From contig CAYMHU010000001.1 of assembly GCA_964390335.1 (NCBI GenBank), forward strand, positions 1-64,000: a stretch of 64,000 nt of DNA. Reading direction: 5' to 3'. Origin of the DNA: Granulosicoccus sp964390335. Lineage in GTDB: Bacteria > Pseudomonadota > Gammaproteobacteria > Granulosicoccales > Granulosicoccaceae. The number at the start of each line of letters is the position of its first letter. Position 1 is the stretch's first letter. Below the pieces are notes generated by a model that saw only the letters and a program-made list of their open reading frames with translations, had not been told where the DNA came from and did not search any database. Positions 1 to 9,953 of this stretch are shown in pieces. Both the position numbers and the translations under genes were made by a program.

Positions 1-333
<333 letters not shown>

Positions 334-690
334 AAAAGTATTACCGATTGCTTCCCCACCGAAGTGGCTGGTAATCAGTGGGCCCTACGACCCTATAACT
401 ATTTAAAACGAAAGTGTTTGAAGCCCATGAATTAAATTCTAAGCTTCAGATACTTCGTCTACATCTTGTTGCAAACACAACCGATTCGACGCAAGTACCC
501 ATGTAAGTTACTTGATTCAATTGTAAAAGAGCGGGCCTTCAAATCAGCGAAAAAAGCTGCTGCGCAGAACAACTTGTTTCTGCTTGGCCGAGTTCGAGAA
601 GTTTACCATAAAGTTGTTGTTGGTCAACACCTTTTTGAAAAAAAACTCTGTTCATTTCAACGCGACGAACACTGCGCTTCGTTGAAGTGA
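334..690 (-). other. 16S rRNA leader region
   Basis: This is the transcribed leader between the rrn promoter and the mature 16S 5' end. It carries a boxA antitermination element and no convincing gene. The open frame on the opposite strand at 466-690 has no homology that I recognise and is best explained by chance. Confidence 0.7.
521..532 (-). promoter_or_regulatory. rrn boxA antitermination element
   Basis: Read on the minus strand, the sequence is GCTCTTTTACAA, a near match to the enterobacterial boxA consensus TGCTCTTTAACAA bound by NusB/S10 in ribosomal RNA leaders. It lies about 190 bp upstream of the mature 16S 5' end, the expected place. Confidence 0.75.
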
Positions 691-760
691 GCGCGGAAGT
701 ATATAGACTCTCTCGCCGTGGTCAATCACTTTTGGGCTTTTTATTCGTGACTTTCCGGCG
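691..760 (-). promoter_or_regulatory. rRNA operon promoter with UP-like A-tract
   Basis: On the minus strand a -35 box TTGACC (720-725) is followed after 16 bp by a -10 box TATACT (698-703). The bases just after the -10 box are GC-rich (TCCGCGC), the discriminator type expected for stringent control of rRNA promoters. Upstream of the -35 box lies an A-rich stretch (about 729-750) resembling an UP element. The promoter assignment is inferred from sequence. Confidence 0.7.
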
Positions 761-1382
761 CAGCTCCTTGCCGTTGACGCACAACCTATGCTGAAAATGA
801 CGAAATACGCTTACATAGCAGCGTTTCGTGAAATCCGGCCCGATTAATTCTGTTGGCAGATTGATCGTCACATTCCAACACTATTTTCACTCGAAACCGG
901 CTTAACGGCCGCTGGCTGTATAAATTTAGTGTTTGATTGGGCGCAGATATAGTGCCTGAATCGGGGTTATTTGCTGGTCACGGAACCTGTTATCTCTGCC
1001 GTTGTGGTCGAGCCACCCTATGGGACGCCAGATTCAACCTCAATTACGCATCGTCGGCTGGTGATTTCTGTGGATTAATAGGTTCTGAAAGCCAACACGG
1101 GTAATCAATAATGACCAGATGTTCAAACAACAAGCAAACACACCTAAAGCGGATTACAACTGATCAAAAATGTCATTTATAAGATTCTAATTCAGCCACT
1201 TAACCGCATTGCGTAATGTAGAATATCCTCACTTTCAACCAGATCGTTGAAAAATAGAGCTTCTAACGAGTGCAAGTAACCCCGATTGATCTACACTTAC
1301 TCTAGACAATTAACACCGCAGACTGTAGATCTAACAAGTTAGCGGTGAGTTCAGTTACCAATTCACTTGTTCGAGCAGCCCG
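726..1382. other. Intergenic region between rrn promoter and mepM
   Basis: About 650 bp without a supported gene separate the divergent rRNA promoter from mepM. No tRNA, long inverted repeat or convincing small ORF was seen. It presumably holds upstream elements of the rRNA promoter and the mepM promoter, but I could not place a reliable -35/-10 pair for mepM. Confidence 0.5.
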
Positions 1383-3101
1383 TTGACCACAAATAACAAC
1401 GACTACCGTCCCCTATGGGTAGATTACAAAGCCACAGATCACGGCAGACAGCCACGTCGTGTCATCTCTGCAAAACGCATCGGCCGGCCCATGCGTAACC
1501 AACCAGTCAAAGGCGCGGTTCGACTCTCAGCCAATACAGAACCCCGTTTTAAGCATTTGAAGCACGGCGGTGCCCTGGCGGCCGCTGTATTGGGTGGCAT
1601 CCTGTATACAACGCAAAGCACCGGCACGGTGGATACGCGCGTTAAACAAGAACCGTTGCTGATGGCCGCGATGCCAACGCCCACGTTCTTTTTCAACGAT
1701 TCCGATAACGCACTGGGTGATAAGCAACCCTTACTCACTAGCGATAAAAACGTTCTAGCCAAAGCCCGCCCTAACGAGCCGGGCAGTTTTGTAGATGAAT
1801 TGCTAAAGGCTGGTTATAAGGCGCAAGCATTTGACGAGCAGGCCGCATTTGTCGATGAGCCGAACATGTTTGAACCGGTTGCCATTGAAGAAAAACCGAA
1901 GCTAGCGTCAACGACCACCATTTCACCATTGGTGAATCACCCTTCTATTGCAGCCATCCGTAAGAAAGAAGAATTTCCAGAAGGCGCAACAACAGATACG
2001 GTGACGGTAGCAGCAGGCGATACCTTATCTGGCTTGTTAAACGATCGCGGTGTCAACATCGATCAAATGCCACAGCTGCTGACCGATGAGTTAGTTAAAG
2101 AACACTTGTCTAATTTGCGCATCGGACAATCGTTTCAAGTTGTGCGTTTAGCAAACGGCGATTTTCATAGCTTAACGGCTCGAGTCGGTAACGATCGTAG
2201 CATCACGATTCGAAAATCCAGCAACGATTTCGCCATCGCGTCTATTGACTTACCGGTGGAAAAAGAGCGCGTTGTCACCGCGGGCACAATTGAACATTCA
2301 TTGTTTGCAGCAGCTGCCGAAGCTGATTTAAAGCAATCAACCATAATGGAGATGTCGGACATCTTTCAATGGGAACTCGACTTCGCTCGCGATATTCGCA
2401 AAGGCGATCAGTTCAGCTTGGTATACGATCGCTTGTATCGTGAAGGTAAATACATCGGAGATGGGGACATTCTTGCTGCGGAATTTATTCGTGGAGGAAA
2501 AACCTATCAAGCCGTTCGTTATACCGACCCTGACGGTAACACTGGTTATTACTCGCCAGATGGTCGATCCAAAAAGCGCACTTTCCTGCGCCACCCTGTT
2601 GATGTAGTGCGCATCACTTCGCGCTTCGATCCAAAACGCCTTCATCCTGTTTTACATCAAATTCGCGCCCATCGCGGCGTTGACTACGGTTCGCCAACAG
2701 GCACCCCGATACGCGCAACATCCGACGGCATTGTTAAGTTTGCCGGTACTAAGAACGCCTACGGTAAAACCGTCATCCTTGCACACGGTTCTGATATACG
2801 AACCTTGTACGCGCACATGTCTCGTATCTCTAAAAATGCGCGCAACGGTAAGCGTGTTAAGCAAGGCGATGTTATCGGATACGTTGGCGCGACCGGTCGG
2901 GTAACTGGCGCTCACTTACATTACGAATTCCAGAAGAACGGTAAGCACGTTGATCCGTTGAAGGTGAAACTGCCTGAAGCAAAAGCGCTGGATAAATCAC
3001 TACACGCAGAGCTTCGTCAAGTTGCTGATGAACTTATGGCTCAGATGCGAAGCATTGAACCCGCCGCGCAGGTTGCAACAGCTGCGCAGATCGAGCAGTA
3101 A
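1383..3101 (+). CDS. mepM: M23 family murein DD-endopeptidase (MepM-like)
   Basis: The product (572 aa) is a membrane-anchored peptidoglycan endopeptidase that would cut cross-links to let the wall expand. A single transmembrane segment lies at about residues 61-78, a LysM/OapA-like domain begins near residue 207 (VTVAAGDTLSGLL), and the C-terminal M23 domain has the zinc motifs HRGVD (H430, D434) and HLHYE (H511, H513). The start used is TTG at 1383, since an in-frame stop lies at 1332; ATG at 1491 (residue 37) is an alternative that still keeps the membrane anchor. In Pseudomonas a similar gene also lies near an rRNA operon and erpA/argC, which supports the call. Confidence 0.9.
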   Translation: MTTNNNDYRPLWVDYKATDHGRQPRRVISAKRIGRPMRNQPVKGAVRLSANTEPRFKHLKHGGALAAAVLGGILYTTQSTGTVDTRVKQEPLLMAAMPTPTFFFNDSDNALGDKQPLLTSDKNVLAKARPNEPGSFVDELLKAGYKAQAFDEQAAFVDEPNMFEPVAIEEKPKLASTTTISPLVNHPSIAAIRKKEEFPEGATTDTVTVAAGDTLSGLLNDRGVNIDQMPQLLTDELVKEHLSNLRIGQSFQVVRLANGDFHSLTARVGNDRSITIRKSSNDFAIASIDLPVEKERVVTAGTIEHSLFAAAAEADLKQSTIMEMSDIFQWELDFARDIRKGDQFSLVYDRLYREGKYIGDGDILAAEFIRGGKTYQAVRYTDPDGNTGYYSPDGRSKKRTFLRHPVDVVRITSRFDPKRLHPVLHQIRAHRGVDYGSPTGTPIRATSDGIVKFAGTKNAYGKTVILAHGSDIRTLYAHMSRISKNARNGKRVKQGDVIGYVGATGRVTGAHLHYEFQKNGKHVDPLKVKLPEAKALDKSLHAELRQVADELMAQMRSIEPAAQVATAAQIEQ

Positions 3102-3112
3102 CACGTTCCGAG

Positions 3113-3133
3113 GGAGCCGACCACACCGGCTCC
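3113..3133. terminator. Hairpin between converging mepM and peroxiredoxin genes
   Basis: GGAGCCG (3113-3119) and CGGCTCC (3127-3133) form a perfect 7-bp stem with a 7-nt loop, just after the mepM stop and before the end of the converging gene. A T-containing stretch follows on the plus strand. It is likely a terminator, but the U-tract is weak. Confidence 0.5.
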
Positions 3134-3145
3134 ACGCTTGGCTTT

Positions 3146-3670
3146 CTATACGGTACCGCGTGCCGGCTTGTTGTTTTCAATCGTGAATATCATGCCATCC
3201 AACAACTGCTCAAGGTCTGGTCGAGCAGACGGCCCATTGGAAATGGCGGCAATCTGAACATCACCACCTGGTCGCAAACAAAATACCGCCGGTTCGGCAA
3301 AACGTCTATCGGTTTCATCCGGCGTTAACGGATCGCTAATATACAACCCCAGCTCCTGCATTGTTGCTTCACTTAATTCACACCCAACCGGAAAACTCCA
3401 ACCGTACTCAGCAATATCGGCTTGCGCTTTTTCGGCCGTGTCCGCAGACACTGCCATCACGTCAAAACCGGCCGCTATCCATCGATCAAGCATAGACTCC
3501 ACCTGATTTAAATAGGGTTTGCAGCGTCCACAATGCTTGCCCCGATAAACAACCAGCAACTGCCAGCCATCTGTTGTACCACCCATTGTGAGCGTGCCAC
3601 CGGCAGGCGTTGGCACAGTGAATTGCGGCAAAGGTTTGCCTGCGCGGGGTTTTTGGTTTGATTGACTCAT
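3146..3670 (-). CDS. Peroxiredoxin-like thioredoxin-fold protein (AhpC/TSA/redoxin)
   Basis: The 174-aa product has the redoxin fold: an N-terminal PxFxxPxxxG segment, then the active-site stretch VVYRGKHCGRCKPYL with C47 and C50 forming a CxxC in place of the usual single peroxidatic cysteine context. It probably reduces peroxides or acts as a thiol oxidoreductase in the cytoplasm, since no signal peptide is seen. The start at 3670 is chosen because GAGGAAC sits just upstream; an in-frame ATG at 3706 would precede this site. It lies 40 bp after the FAD-linked dehydrogenase on the same strand, so the two may be co-transcribed. The substrate is unknown. Confidence 0.8.
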   Translation of the reverse strand: MSQSNQKPRAGKPLPQFTVPTPAGGTLTMGGTTDGWQLLVVYRGKHCGRCKPYLNQVESMLDRWIAAGFDVMAVSADTAEKAQADIAEYGWSFPVGCELSEATMQELGLYISDPLTPDETDRRFAEPAVFCLRPGGDVQIAAISNGPSARPDLEQLLDGMIFTIENNKPARGTV

Positions 3671-3710
3671 GTTAGTTCCTCTACAGTGACTTTTTGTTGC
3701 TGACAACGCA

Positions 3711-5090
3711 TCAAAATATTTTGCCCGGATTCATAATATTGTTAGGATCAAGCGCGCTTTTAATCGATTGCATGAAATCAACAGCGTCTCCCAGCTCGGC
3801 GCGAACATAGGCTTTTTTTCCCTGACCAACACCATGCTCTCCGGTACAAGTTCCCCCCATACTTATTGCACGCTGGCTTAACCGCTCAGCAAACGCTTTC
3901 GCATTTTGCAACTCGGTTTCATTTTCAAGATCTACTAAAACCACAGTGTGAAAGTTTCCATCACCCACGTGTCCAACCACGGGCGCAACCAAGTTCTGTT
4001 CCTCTATATCGGCACAGGTTAGTTCTACGCATTCCGCTAAGCGCGATATAGGCACGCACGCATCGGTGACTATGCCATCCGTGCCCGGGCGTATTGCACG
4101 ACCAGCCCAATACGCATCATGACGCGCTTGCCACAGGGTGTTGCGTTCTTCTTCTTTGTCTGTCCATTGAAAATCAGAACCATTGCAATCAGCCACAATT
4201 TCCCCAAATTGTGCAGATTGTTCTGCAGTGGATGATTGAGATCCGTGGAACTCGACAAACAGAGTTGGCTCCTCTTTCAACGATAATTTTGAATACGCAT
4301 TACATGCAGCCACTTGAACAGCGTCCATTAATTCAATGCGTGCAATGGGAATTCCGTATTGCATAGTTTGAATTGCAGCCATACATGCAGAACCCACATC
4401 CGGGAAGTGACATACACCGCCTGCTATTGATTCAGGAATGCCATGAAGCTTCAATGTTAATTCGGTGATAACACCTAAGGTTCCTTCCGAACCAACGAGC
4501 AACCGAGTTAAGTCATAACCTGCGGACGATTTAATGGCTCGACTGGCCGTATTAATTTCCCGGCCGTCAGCCATAACGGCTTTCAAACTCACCACATTAT
4601 CTTTCATTGTGCCGTAGCGCACAGCGTTTGTGCCAGAGGCTCGCGTGGATGCCATTCCACCCAAGCTTGCATCAGCGCCAGGATCGATTGGAAAAAACAA
4701 TCCGGTATCGCGCAGATACGTGTTCAATGCTTTACGCGTTATACCCGGTTGCACTGTCACCATGAGATCTTCCGGATACACTGCAACGACTTCGTTCATC
4801 CGCGACACATCAATCGAAATACCACCTTCCGGTGCATTCAATTGACCTTCCAAGGATGAACCTGTGCCGAACGGAATAACCGGACAATCGTGTTGCGCAC
4901 AAATCTCAACTACCATGCTGACATCCTGTGAAGACATTGCATACACAACAGCATCTGGTGGTTGATTTTTTAAATAGGTGGTTGTATGCCCATGTTGTTC
5001 ACGTATCGATTGACCAGTGAGAAAACGATCGCCAAAACGTTGTTTGAGTACGTCACTGGCAAGTTGTACGTTGCGTGTTGTGGTGGCCAT
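3711..5090 (-). CDS. FAD-binding oxidoreductase (D-lactate dehydrogenase/glycolate oxidase GlcD type)
   Basis: This 459-aa protein has an N-terminal VAO-type FAD domain (PVIPFGTGSSLEGQ at residues 70-83) and a C-terminal FAD-oxidase_C domain with HVGDGNFH (374-381) and GEHGVGQGKK near the end. These motifs define the family that oxidises D-2-hydroxy acids such as D-lactate or glycolate and passes electrons to cytochrome c or quinone. The length fits the single-subunit D-lactate dehydrogenase (cytochrome) group better than GlcD with GlcE/GlcF, which are absent nearby. The exact substrate cannot be read from sequence. Confidence 0.88.
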   Translation of the reverse strand: MATTTRNVQLASDVLKQRFGDRFLTGQSIREQHGHTTTYLKNQPPDAVVYAMSSQDVSMVVEICAQHDCPVIPFGTGSSLEGQLNAPEGGISIDVSRMNEVVAVYPEDLMVTVQPGITRKALNTYLRDTGLFFPIDPGADASLGGMASTRASGTNAVRYGTMKDNVVSLKAVMADGREINTASRAIKSSAGYDLTRLLVGSEGTLGVITELTLKLHGIPESIAGGVCHFPDVGSACMAAIQTMQYGIPIARIELMDAVQVAACNAYSKLSLKEEPTLFVEFHGSQSSTAEQSAQFGEIVADCNGSDFQWTDKEEERNTLWQARHDAYWAGRAIRPGTDGIVTDACVPISRLAECVELTCADIEEQNLVAPVVGHVGDGNFHTVVLVDLENETELQNAKAFAERLSQRAISMGGTCTGEHGVGQGKKAYVRAELGDAVDFMQSIKSALDPNNIMNPGKIF

Positions 5091-5292
5091 TATCGGGGCT
5101 CAATATTATTACCTGACAATTATGTCATGCGTTAGGTTGTGACAAAAGACCAGCAACCTTGAAGCTTGTGCGCTAATGCGCAAGCTACGGCATCCCTAAC
5201 GTACTAATACACAGTGGAACCCGGTAATCTTACCAATAGGTTTAGCAAGAGCTCGGGTAGCATTGTGGGCACTCATGCTTCGGGAGACTCCT

Positions 5293-5475
5293 GTGCGTAT
5301 CCTTATATTAATGATTTCGATGTTTATGCTTGGTTTTGCAAGTGTTTTTGCATTTGCTAAGCCACCCACGGTAACAGCGCCAGTCGTGCAGGCATCCTGC
5401 ACGGTACTGAACAATTCTACCGACACAGTCACCGCCACAAATACCGAGGTATTTTGTTCTAATCTCCTGAACTAG
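5293..5475 (+). CDS. Small predicted secreted protein, unknown
   Basis: A 60-aa product could start at GTG 5293, preceded by GGGAG with about 6-nt spacing. It begins with a charged residue, a long hydrophobic stretch (residues 3-20) and an Ala-x-Ala-like cleavage region (FAFAKPP), followed by about 38 residues with two cysteines. I do not recognise a family. It could also be a chance ORF, since it is short and lies alone between a divergent gene and a gap. Confidence 0.35.
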   Translation: MRILILMISMFMLGFASVFAFAKPPTVTAPVVQASCTVLNNSTDTVTATNTEVFCSNLLN

Positions 5476-5597
5476 CGATTCATGCCGGTTAAGCATTCAA
5501 TGTCCAGCTAAATCCATCCAAGTGCCCATAAGGAACGTACGAACATGTGACTAGTCAAACGCTTACACATCCGGCTACCCTACCTATTGGAGATCAT

Positions 5598-5697
5598 NNN
5601 NNNNNNNNNNNNNNNNNNNNNNNNNNNNNNNNNNNNNNNNNNNNNNNNNNNNNNNNNNNNNNNNNNNNNNNNNNNNNNNNNNNNNNNNNNNNNNNNN
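5598..5697. other. Assembly gap (100 N)
   Basis: This is a run of exactly 100 N, the usual placeholder for unknown length. It removes the 5' end of the metallo-beta-lactamase-fold gene, so reading frames drawn across it cannot be trusted. Confidence 0.99.
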
Positions 5698-6339
5698 ACA
5701 CCCACTGTTGTTAATGCAGGTGGACAAACAGTTTTGTTTGACACAGGGCTGAACCCTGCCGGCATAACAGGGCCCTTAGCCGAAGCGGGCATCAAGCCAG
5801 AAGATGTAGACATTATTGTGCTGACACACATGCACGGTGATCACATCGGCGGACTCATGAACGACGATGGCACGCCAACATTTGCCAATGCACGGTATGT
5901 CACTGGTCAAGCTGAATTTGATGCATGGGCGAAGATGGACAACGAGAACTTCGATAAGAAGGTAAAACCGCTGGCCGACAAAATGAGCTTTATCGGTGAT
6001 GGCGGTAGCGTGGTGTCCGGTATCACGGGCATGGCGGCTACCGGACACACACCAGGACACATGATCTACATGCTGGAGTCCGCAGGTGAACAATTGGTCA
6101 TAGCAGCAGACACCGCTAACCACTATGTTTGGTCACTGGCTTATCCTGAGTGGGAAGTTAAGTTTGATATGGACAAGGCAAAAGCCGCAGCTTCACGCAA
6201 GGCAGTGTTCGGCATGCTTGCCGCAGATCGGATTCCGTTTATCGGCTATCACATGCCGTTCCCGGGAACAGGGTTTGTTGAAACTCGCGGTGAAGGTGGG
6301 TTTCGTTATGTGCCCAGCAGTTATCAGATGATGATGTAA
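5698..6339 (+). CDS. MBL-fold metallohydrolase, 5' end lost in assembly gap
   Basis: The visible 213 residues hold a metallo-beta-lactamase fold: the strand VNAGGQTVLFDTGLNP, the metal motif THMHGDHIGG (HxHxDH, first His at 5827), a second His in GHTPGHM and an aspartate in AADTANH. The pattern and the long region after the metal motif resemble the methyl-parathion-hydrolase/lactonase branch (exported or periplasmic hydrolases). The N-terminus is in the gap; GGAG at 5589-5592 just before it may be the ribosome-binding site. Substrate cannot be assigned. Confidence 0.8.
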   Translation, partial: TPTVVNAGGQTVLFDTGLNPAGITGPLAEAGIKPEDVDIIVLTHMHGDHIGGLMNDDGTPTFANARYVTGQAEFDAWAKMDNENFDKKVKPLADKMSFIGDGGSVVSGITGMAATGHTPGHMIYMLESAGEQLVIAADTANHYVWSLAYPEWEVKFDMDKAKAAASRKAVFGMLAADRIPFIGYHMPFPGTGFVETRGEGGFRYVPSSYQMMM

Positions 6340-6356
6340 CTGATGTAGCTACGGAA

Positions 6357-6385
6357 ATGTAAGCGGTTCTAGCGACCGCTTACAT
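6357..6385. terminator. Bidirectional terminator between MBL hydrolase and erpA
   Basis: ATGTAAGCGGT (6357-6367) pairs perfectly with ACCGCTTACAT (6375-6385) around a 7-nt loop. This 11-bp stem lies between two converging genes and is probably used in both directions. Confidence 0.65.
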
Positions 6386-6426
6386 GCATTTATCCGTTCT
6401 TACGTGAACAGATAAATCAATAGCAC

Positions 6427-6798
6427 TTAAACGGAAAATGAAGAGCCGCAACCGCAGGTAGTGGTTGCATTAGGGTTACGAATCACAAATTGAGAACCTT
6501 CCAGTCCTTCTGTGTAGTCAATTTCGGCACCCGTTAAATACTGATAGCTCATTGGATCAATTAACAGTTTCACGCCTTCTTTAGTGACTTCGGTATCGCC
6601 TTCGTTAACGACTTCGTCGAACGTAAAACCATACTGGAAACCGGAACAACCGCCGCCCGATACGAATACCCGCAGCATTAAATCAGGGTTGCCCTCTTCT
6701 TCGATTAAATCTTTGACCTTCAATGCTGCCGCCTCGGTAAATACCAGCAGGTCAGGCATCTCGAAATCGTCGATGTTGATGTCGATTTCAGCGCTCAT
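6427..6798 (-). CDS. erpA: Iron-sulfur cluster insertion protein ErpA
   Basis: The 123-aa protein is an A-type iron-sulfur carrier that delivers clusters to apo-proteins. The three conserved cysteines are C51 (GGGCSGFQYG) and C115/C117 (TTTCGCGSSF). The length and the C-terminal FSV ending are typical of ErpA rather than IscA or SufA. It lies downstream of argC and the coiled-coil gene on the same strand, as in Pseudomonas. Confidence 0.96.
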   Translation of the reverse strand: MSAEIDINIDDFEMPDLLVFTEAAALKVKDLIEEEGNPDLMLRVFVSGGGCSGFQYGFTFDEVVNEGDTEVTKEGVKLLIDPMSYQYLTGAEIDYTEGLEGSQFVIRNPNATTTCGCGSSFSV

Positions 6799-6880
6799 TT
6801 GATAATTCCTCTCATTCGCATTGGGTCAGTTTACTTGACCTAGTAAGTTAGTCAAGTATTCCCCCCTATTCTACGTTAAC

Positions 6881-7561
6881 CTAAGGTCGGTTGGCGACAA
6901 TTCCAGCCCACTCTTTTTCCGTTTTAAAGGGTTTGTGAGGCCGTCCACTCGGTTTTACCTGAATCTCCACATAGTCCACATGGGTATCTTTGTTGGTTAG
7001 CGCGTCTGGTAACGCTACAGTTAAGGTTTCAAAAAACCGGAGATCGAAACTCAATGCGGTTTTGGTGCCAACCTCAGTAAGGTTTTCGCGCCATTCTGCT
7101 CCGTCTTTTTCACCCACCAAAGTAACGCCAACCTCACCACTCACCCGGTTACGACCTCGAGCCTGGATTAATGTAACGTGCAATTGGGTCGCAACGCCAT
7201 CGTCAGACAAGGTTTTAACAATAGTATCAACGCTGAGCCCGGACGATGCGTCGAGACCTTCAATCCGATTGTACAAACGAGCCGTTGACTCATGCTTTAA
7301 TGACTCGGCTTGTAAATCGTTTAATGCTAACTGCAAGTTAGCGCTGGTGGAACTGGCAAGGTCACGTTGCGCACGCATCTGCGCAAGCTCCTGACTATGT
7401 TGCTGTTGCAGCGCTTCAATTTGACTACTTGTGCCGGTTGAACCTGCACTCGATTGCTGGTCACGCGAGCCAAGAAAATAACCGACTATGCCAGACACGA
7501 GAATCGCAACTATGGCGAACGTCCAACGCAGTGCGCGCGAGGTAGGCATTAGTGAAGACAT
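6881..7561 (-). CDS. Membrane-anchored coiled-coil protein (DUF6776-like)
   Basis: This 226-aa protein has one N-terminal transmembrane segment (about residues 11-32, WTFAIVAILVSGIVGYFLG) followed by a coiled coil rich in Gln, Leu and Ala (about 45-95) and a C-terminal mixed domain. The position between argC and erpA matches an uncharacterised Pseudomonas gene of the same build, which I take to be the DUF6776 family. The topology suggests the C-terminal part faces the periplasm. No enzymatic motif is visible. Whether it shares a transcript with argC is uncertain. Confidence 0.7.
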   Translation of the reverse strand: MSSLMPTSRALRWTFAIVAILVSGIVGYFLGSRDQQSSAGSTGTSSQIEALQQQHSQELAQMRAQRDLASSTSANLQLALNDLQAESLKHESTARLYNRIEGLDASSGLSVDTIVKTLSDDGVATQLHVTLIQARGRNRVSGEVGVTLVGEKDGAEWRENLTEVGTKTALSFDLRFFETLTVALPDALTNKDTHVDYVEIQVKPSGRPHKPFKTEKEWAGIVANRP

Positions 7562-7593
7562 TTAATTTACAAACATTTAATTCACAGAGGTTA

Positions 7594-8622
7594 TTAAGGC
7601 AGCAGCGCTGGCTGCATTAAGCCCGCTGTTTCATCCAGCCCAAGCATCAAATTCATGTTTTGTACTGCTTGCCCGGCTGCGCCTTTAACCAAGTTATCTT
7701 CGACCGACATAATCACAACGGTATCGCGATCTTGTGGTTGGCACACCGATAAACGACACATATTAGTGCCACGCACTGAACGAGTTTCAGGATAGACTCC
7801 CGCTGGTAATACATCGACAAACGGCTCATTCGCATAGCGTTGTTCAAACAAGGTTTGTAAATCGGTTGGCTTTAACAACTTTGCATACAGTGTTGAATGA
7901 ATGCCTCTTATCATCGGCAACAAGTGCGGCGTGAACGTAAGACTAACGTCGGTGTTACACATACCGCGCAAGCCTTGTTCTATTTCAGGCAAGTGCCGAT
8001 GTCCGGCAACACCGTAGGCTTTAAAACTATCGCCCGCTTCGGCAAGCAAAGTAGCCACACTGGCGCCACGCCCGGCACCGGTAACACCTGACTTCGCATC
8101 CGCAATTAACGAGTCTGTTTGTACTAGACCATTTTCAAGTAATGGCATAAAACCCAATTGCACTGTGGTTGGGTAACACCCGGGATTCGCGACCAGCGAT
8201 GCACTCGCAATTTCACTACGGTGGATTTCTGGTAGTCCATAAATAGCCTGATCGATGAGCTCAGGACTGGCGTGTGTCATGCCATACCACTTTTCCCAAA
8301 CAGCGACGTCCTTAATGCGATAGTCCGCAGAAAGATCAACGGCTTTAACACCTTTACTAATGAGCTCGGGCACTTGTTGCATTGCAGTGCCATTAGGTGT
8401 TGCGAAAAACACGAGTTCGCAATCGCTGGCAGTAACAACTTCGGGATCTGAAAATGTTAGATCGGTAAATCCGCGTAAATTGGGAAACAAGGCATCGAGC
8501 CGTGTTCCTGCGTTAGAACGAGAGCTCACGAAACTCACGTCAACATCGCTGCGAGGCAGCAGCAATCGAAGCAGCTCAACGCCGGTATACCCGGAACCAC
8601 CAATGATGCCTACTTTAACCAT
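7594..8622 (-). CDS. argC: N-acetyl-gamma-glutamyl-phosphate reductase
   Basis: ArgC (342 aa) reduces N-acetylglutamyl phosphate to the semialdehyde in arginine synthesis. The N-terminal NAD(P) site GIIGGSGYTGVELLRLL is at residues 5-21 and the catalytic cysteine is C149 in VANPGCYPT. A conserved AGRGA motif and HRHLPEI follow. Length and motifs are standard, and no other arg gene is in the window. Confidence 0.97.
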   Translation of the reverse strand: MVKVGIIGGSGYTGVELLRLLLPRSDVDVSFVSSRSNAGTRLDALFPNLRGFTDLTFSDPEVVTASDCELVFFATPNGTAMQQVPELISKGVKAVDLSADYRIKDVAVWEKWYGMTHASPELIDQAIYGLPEIHRSEIASASLVANPGCYPTTVQLGFMPLLENGLVQTDSLIADAKSGVTGAGRGASVATLLAEAGDSFKAYGVAGHRHLPEIEQGLRGMCNTDVSLTFTPHLLPMIRGIHSTLYAKLLKPTDLQTLFEQRYANEPFVDVLPAGVYPETRSVRGTNMCRLSVCQPQDRDTVVIMSVEDNLVKGAAGQAVQNMNLMLGLDETAGLMQPALLP

Positions 8623-8663
8623 AAGACTGTAATGACCTGATCATGCTAACTGCCGAGTTTGTA

Positions 8664-9853
8664 TTATAACGCTTGAGCGCAGGCGTAGCCCGAAGACCAA
8701 GCCCATTGAAAATTAAATCCGCCCAAATGCCCTGTCACATCCACCACTTCACCAATAAAAAACAACCCCGGCTGATTTCTGGCTTCCATGGTTTTGGATG
8801 ACAAACCATCGGTGTCCACACCACCCAGGGTTACCTCGGCGGTTCGATAGCCTTCGGTGCCAGAGGGCACCACTTCCCAGTTATTAAAAGCCTGACCCAG
8901 TGCTTGCAGTTGCTGATTCGACCAATCGCCGATGGGCTTATCCCGGTTTTCTGTCCACCACAAGGTTTCAAATTCAAGCACTACGTTCTTCGGCAAGTAC
9001 TGGCCGATCAATGTGCGCAGTAGACTCTTGCTGTGCGATGCTTTGGCAGAGCGCAACCAGTCACTCATGGTTTCTTGCGGAATCAGATTAATGCTGACCG
9101 CTTCACTTTGTTGCCAGTAATTGGAAATTTGCAGCACCACCGGCCCACTTAATCCCCTGTGCGTAAACAATAAGGCTTCATAAAAAACCCGGCCACCGTT
9201 GGCGATGCTTGCCGGTATAGCATTGCCCGCCAAACGTGCAAACATCTCCTTTAATGGTCCACTGAATGTATACGGAACAAGGCTCGCTCGAATGGGCAGC
9301 ACGTTCAAACCAAACTGTCTTGCCAACTCATAACCAAACGGTGTGGGATTCATATACGGAATAGATAAGCCACCGGTAGCCACAACCAATGATGGTGCTT
9401 GGAATATCCCTTTATTGGTGTTTAATGCATAGTGATTGTCGTGACTGACATAAGTGATTTCGCATTGCAACAGGATGGTTACACCTGCTGCCTCGCATTC
9501 CGCTAGCAACATATTCACAATGTCTTTCGCTTTATCATCGCAAAAGAGTTGGCCATGATCACGTTCGTGATACGCAATACCGTGTTCAATGACTTTGCCA
9601 ATAAAGTCCCAGTTGGTGTATTGGCTTAACGCAGACTTTACAAAATGTGGATTCTCACAAATGAAGTTGTCACTCGTTACTTCAAGGTTTGTGAAATTAC
9701 ATCGCCCTCCACCAGACATTAAAATTTTTCGCCCAGCTTTCTTACTGTTTTCAAGCACCAGCACCTTACGCCCACGTAAGGCTGCTTGCCAGGCACACAT
9801 AAGCCCGGCCGCACCGCCGCCTATAATGATTGCGTCATAGGAATTATCAGAAC
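8664..9853 (-). CDS. HI0933/YhiN-family NAD(P)/FAD-dependent oxidoreductase, 5' end in gap
   Basis: About 396 residues are visible. They start within a few codons of the N-terminus (SDNSYDAIIIGGGAAGL, the dinucleotide-binding GxGxxG motif) and include SGGGRCNFTN, a hallmark of the HI0933 family, and the C-terminal FAD-binding segment GEVVDVTGHLGGFNFQWAW. These flavoproteins are widespread but poorly characterised, and proposed to be reductases. The start codon is just inside the gap at 9854-9953, so the extended N-terminus drawn across the gap is not real. Confidence 0.9.
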
Positions 9854-9953
9854 NNNNNNNNNNNNNNNNNNNNNNNNNNNNNNNNNNNNNNNNNNNNNNN
9901 NNNNNNNNNNNNNNNNNNNNNNNNNNNNNNNNNNNNNNNNNNNNNNNNNNNNN
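9854..9953. other. Assembly gap (100 N)
   Basis: Placeholder gap separating the start of the HI0933-type gene from the 3' end of the beta-propeller gene. Both lie on the minus strand; the fusion implied by a frame across the N run is an artefact. Confidence 0.99.

Noticed and set aside
466..690. 74-aa open frame on the plus strand
   Set aside because: It lies wholly in the rRNA leader on the opposite strand, overlaps boxA and has no recognisable protein features.
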